A stretch of 22,989 bases of DNA from Flavobacteriales bacterium CG_4_9_14_3_um_filter_32_8 (lineage in GTDB: Bacteria; Bacteroidota; Bacteroidia; Flavobacteriales_E; Vicingaceae), in NCBI GenBank assembly GCA_002790175.1, contig PFUQ01000045.1, forward strand, positions 10,601-33,589. The letters run 5' to 3'. Of this stretch, positions 20,526 through 22,989 are shown one piece after another; positions within the stretch are counted from its first letter, which is position 1, and every line of letters begins with the position of its first letter. The notes below the pieces were generated by a model that worked only from the letters and a program-made list of their open reading frames with translations, searched no databases and was not told where the DNA came from. Both the position numbers and the translations under genes were made by a program.

Positions 20526-21410
20526 ATGAAAAATTATACCTTCCTCCCATTACTAATTGTATTACTAATTTCATTTAACAGCTACAGCCAAAACTTCGCT
20601 CCTGTTGGGGCTAAATGGAAATATGAGATAGAAGATATTTACGGCAACTTAAATTATGGGAAATGGGTATCGACAAAAGATACTGTAATTTTAGGGAAAA
20701 ATGCAAGGGAGATTAAACTTATGAATCCCCCACCACCGACGAGTGTAACAGATACCATTCTATTTATTTACGAAGATAGCAGAATTGTTTATAAATATCT
20801 AGCAATAACAAATACCTACACAATACTTTACGATTTTAATGCTAATATGGGTGATTCTTGGGTAATGGATGTTGACTCAAATTGCTCTTTAACAATAAAT
20901 GTAGATTCTACATCATCAGAATTAATAAATGGATTCAATTTAAAAGTATTATATGTATCAACCATCAATGATGAGTTTTTCTCTGGAAAAATAATTGAAA
21001 AAATTGGACACCAAACTACTCCGTTACCTTCCATTAACTTTTTATGTTACAACATCATAGGTGGATTGAATGGTTATAGCGGGTTACGTTGTTATACGGA
21101 TACTATTATTGGATTTTACAATACAGGAATTAGTGTCAACTGCGACAGTAATTATACTATTGGGTTAGAGGAACAAAATAAATTATTTCACTTAGTGAAT
21201 GTTTATCCAAATCCATCTAAAGATATTATAAATATTACATCAAGGGAATACATAAAAGAACTACAATTATTGAGTAATTCAGGGCAGTTAATTCAAATTT
21301 TTCAACTTAATAATTTTTCTTTTAAGTTGAATATAAATAAAACAGGGTTCTATTACCTTAAGATTAAAACAAATGATTCTGTTATATATAAAAAAATTAT
21401 TATAAACTAA
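20526..21410 (+). CDS. T9SS-secreted protein with type A sorting domain
   Basis: 294 residues from the ATG at 20526, chosen because it gives a clean signal peptide (MKNYTFLPLLIVLLISFNSYSQ); the in-frame ATG at 20481 would put 15 residues before it. Residues 23-215 form a beta-rich domain opening FAPVGAKWKYEIEDIYGNL, with several Cys; a start of this type is frequent in Bacteroidota secreted proteins of unknown function. The last 73 residues are a T9SS type A sorting domain: LVNVYPNPSKDIINIT, a LLSNSGQL turn, then FYYLKIKTNDSVIYKKIIIN. The protein is expected to cross the outer membrane by T9SS, lose this tail, and stay on the surface or be released. No clear promoter box precedes it. Confidence 0.85.
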   Translation: MKNYTFLPLLIVLLISFNSYSQNFAPVGAKWKYEIEDIYGNLNYGKWVSTKDTVILGKNAREIKLMNPPPPTSVTDTILFIYEDSRIVYKYLAITNTYTILYDFNANMGDSWVMDVDSNCSLTINVDSTSSELINGFNLKVLYVSTINDEFFSGKIIEKIGHQTTPLPSINFLCYNIIGGLNGYSGLRCYTDTIIGFYNTGISVNCDSNYTIGLEEQNKLFHLVNVYPNPSKDIINITSREYIKELQLLSNSGQLIQIFQLNNFSFKLNINKTGFYYLKIKTNDSVIYKKIIIN

Positions 21411-21423
21411 ACAACTAAATATT

Positions 21424-21583
21424 ATGAGAACACTAAAATTAATTATCTTCGGTATTATCACGATAATAACTTCCTCTAATTTTATTATATGTAGGCTTAG
21501 TTTCTACAGATACCACTGATGAATTGTTAATCAATGTTTTAAAAATTGATACGGCTGGAAATGTATTGTGGGATAAATATTAA
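21424..21583 (+). pseudogene. Frameshifted stub of an exported protein
   Basis: An ATG at 21424 begins a signal-peptide-like run (MRTLKLIIFGIITIITSSNF) that stops at 21517-21519. In the next frame the sequence YVGLVSTDTTDELLINVLKI continues with DTAGNVLWDKY to a TAA at 21581-21583. The second part resembles one blade of the repeat found in Bacteroidota exported proteins (KIDTAGNVLWDK). A shift of one base and the loss of most of the gene would explain it. It starts 13 bases after the stop of the T9SS protein, but nothing functional is expected. Confidence 0.6.
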
Positions 21584-21636
21584 CGCCTATTTGTAAGCTT
21601 ACATTAATGTAGCCCAGTCAAAAAAAAGAATTTTAA

Positions 21637-22161
21637 TTATTTTTCGGCATCTTTATACCACTCAGAATACATTAAATAACTATTGGCAATTCGATTAATT
21701 TCCCCTTCTAATAAATCTATACTTACTTCTTTTAATTTTTTTGCAGGAGCTCCAGCATAAACGCAACCACTTTCTACATGGGTTCCTTTGGTAACAATTG
21801 CACCTGCAGCAATTATTGAATTACTTTCAATAACCACATCGTCCATAATAATGGCTCCCATACCAATTAATACGTTGTCTTTTATGGTGCAACCATGTAC
21901 CAACGCATTGTGCCCTATAGATACATTGTTGCCAATGTTGGTGGGCGATTTTTTATACGTAGCATGAATAACTGCACCATCTTGTACATTTACTTTATTA
22001 CCCATTCTAATGTAATGAACATCGCCTCTAATTACCACGTTAAACCAAACACTACAATTATCGCCCATTATAACATCTCCAATAATGGTAGCATTTTCTG
22101 TTAAAAAACAATTGTTACCAAATTGAGGTGTTTTCCCTAAAAGTGTTTTTATTAATGTCAT
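21637..22161 (-). CDS. Gamma-carbonic-anhydrase-like hexapeptide-repeat protein
   Basis: 174 residues of left-handed beta-helix with hexapeptide turns throughout (ATIIGDVIMGDNCSVWFNVV; VNVQDGAVIHAT; SIGHNALVHGC; VLIGMGAIIMDDVVI; SIIAAGAIVTKG) and a C-terminal helix ending YSEWYKDAEK. The three metal-binding His of the gamma class are present (His66, His84, His89). RGDVHYIRMG with Arg and Asp matches the YrdA/PaaY/CaiE group rather than the archaeal Cam enzyme, and the acidic loop carrying Cam's proton-shuttle Glu is absent. It forms a trimer in the cytoplasm by family; carbonic anhydrase activity is uncertain. Single gene, convergent to the decayed stub. Confidence 0.88.
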   Translation of the reverse strand: MTLIKTLLGKTPQFGNNCFLTENATIIGDVIMGDNCSVWFNVVIRGDVHYIRMGNKVNVQDGAVIHATYKKSPTNIGNNVSIGHNALVHGCTIKDNVLIGMGAIIMDDVVIESNSIIAAGAIVTKGTHVESGCVYAGAPAKKLKEVSIDLLEGEINRIANSYLMYSEWYKDAEK

Positions 22162-22315
22162 AACTAAAAAATATTTATTGGTAAATATATAAAACGTGCA
22201 ACTAATATGCTAAAAAACACATCTTAAGAATAGTATTATCAGTTTTTATTAATTTAGAAATATTTTGTGAAATCAAAAGGATTTTCTACATTGTTCGTTT
22301 ATTAAAATTTTTTCT

Positions 22316-22989
22316 ATGAAAACAGCACGTATTATCTCATTATTCTTATTCTCCATCTCATTGATTTCAAGAATCAATGCGACAAATATCACCGTAGGAA
22401 CTGGTGTTTTGTTAAATACATCAACTACTTATCCAGCACCCTATGGCAACTGGTATTGGGGAGCAAAACATCAATTTTTAATTCAGGCATCCGAATTAAC
22501 TGCAGCTGGCATGTCTGCTGGAAACATCAATAGTTTATCTTTTAATGTTGGGCAACCCTATGGCACGCCATTGCAAGGGTTTACGATAGGTATAAAAAGC
22601 ACATTAACCACTACGCTTACTGTTTTTGAAACAGGATTAACAACAGTTTTGTCTCCAGTAACATATACAGAAGTAGCAGGAATTAACACCCACGTTTTTT
22701 CTTCCCCTTTTTATTGGGATGGAACTTCCAATTTATTGATTGAAACTTGTTTTAACAATAATTCTTACACTCAAAATGCAACTACATATTATTCAAACAC
22801 TTCATTTGCAAGTAGTATTTATCATCAGCAAGATGCTCCTAATGTTTGTTCTTCGCCAGTAATAACAGCAACTGTTAATGGTCGTCCAAATATGATTTTC
22901 GATTGGGTAGCTACGGCAACACCCCCAACTGCAAATTTTTCTTCAAACTCCACTTTTACCTGTTCAGGAATTGTTGATTTTACTGATTT
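22316..22989 (+). CDS. Secreted PKD-domain protein, 3' end outside window
   Basis: 224 codons are visible and the frame is still open at the window end. Residues 1-21 are a signal peptide (MKTARIISLFLFSISLISRI, then NA). Next is a beta-rich N-terminal domain of about 185 residues with ITVGTGVLLNTSTTYPAPYG, NWYWGAKHQFLIQASEL, GMSAGNINSLSFNVG, SSPFYWDGTSNLLIETCFNN and NGRPNMIFDW. This domain is known at the front of Bacteroidota surface proteins with PKD repeats. A PKD-type repeat begins at PPTANFSSNSTFTCSGIVDF. The full protein is probably large, with a T9SS sorting domain at its end, though that part is not seen. Upstream 22162-22315 shows no exact promoter box. Confidence 0.8.
   Translation, partial: MKTARIISLFLFSISLISRINATNITVGTGVLLNTSTTYPAPYGNWYWGAKHQFLIQASELTAAGMSAGNINSLSFNVGQPYGTPLQGFTIGIKSTLTTTLTVFETGLTTVLSPVTYTEVAGINTHVFSSPFYWDGTSNLLIETCFNNNSYTQNATTYYSNTSFASSIYHQQDAPNVCSSPVITATVNGRPNMIFDWVATATPPTANFSSNSTFTCSGIVDFTD

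Noticed and set aside
21592..21603. The 12-base palindrome TGTAAGCTTACA as an operator
   Set aside because: Single short palindrome in decayed DNA after two stops, with no gene start nearby.

Overview
The window is AT-rich (about one third G+C by eye) and comes from a member of the Bacteroidota, most likely order Flavobacteriales or a close relative. The evidence is a GldA-type ABC ATPase, secreted proteins with type IX secretion (T9SS) sorting domains, TAnnTTTG promoter -7 boxes, lipoproteins with Bacteroidota-style lipoboxes, few Shine-Dalgarno sites, and an ExbB / small membrane protein / ExbD / ExbD cluster. Most of it is ordinary chromosome.

Layout. Positions 1-1954 hold the end of an OmpA-family protein overlapping tsaB (t6A tRNA modification). 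tsaB carries an in-frame insertion of about 142 codons encoding a complete DUF559 nuclease-like domain, bounded by imperfect inverted repeats that each hold a palindrome. Positions 1995-3373 (minus) hold a PrcB-domain lipoprotein, a 44-residue lipoprotein gene, and pdxJ. Positions 3443-6429 hold a CBS-domain protein, a POTRA/beta-barrel outer-membrane protein and NAD kinase. Positions 6610-7820 hold pssA and tadA, overlapping by one base. Positions 7821-8201 are decayed DNA with the tail of a VOC-family gene. rsgA (minus) follows. Between rsgA and gldA lie a likely MITE (9171-9357) and a 7-nt-phased repeat. metK at 10550-11806 has a promoter and a structured leader. Positions 12106-14453 are the exbB-exbD-exbD operon.

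Positions 14454-15430 are a graveyard: two T9SS sorting-domain tails on opposite strands, both lacking the rest of their genes, with a large palindrome between them. Positions 15533-17106 are a two-gene 3-hydroxyanthranilate operon (dioxygenase plus ACMS decarboxylase). Then come a DUF2279 protein, a glutathione peroxidase and a GNAT acetyltransferase (both minus), a methyltransferase with an APCCH motif, a T9SS-secreted protein, a frameshifted remnant, a gamma-carbonic-anhydrase-like protein (minus), and the start of a secreted PKD-domain protein cut by the window end.

How the genes relate. tsaB, tadA, rsgA and metK serve tRNA modification, ribosome assembly and methylation. pdxJ and nadK make cofactors and pssA makes membrane lipid. 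The Exb cluster energises TonB-type outer-membrane transport. The most notable items are the nuclease module inside tsaB, the strictly 7-nt-phased intergenic arrays at three loci, the MITE-like element, and the metK leader.
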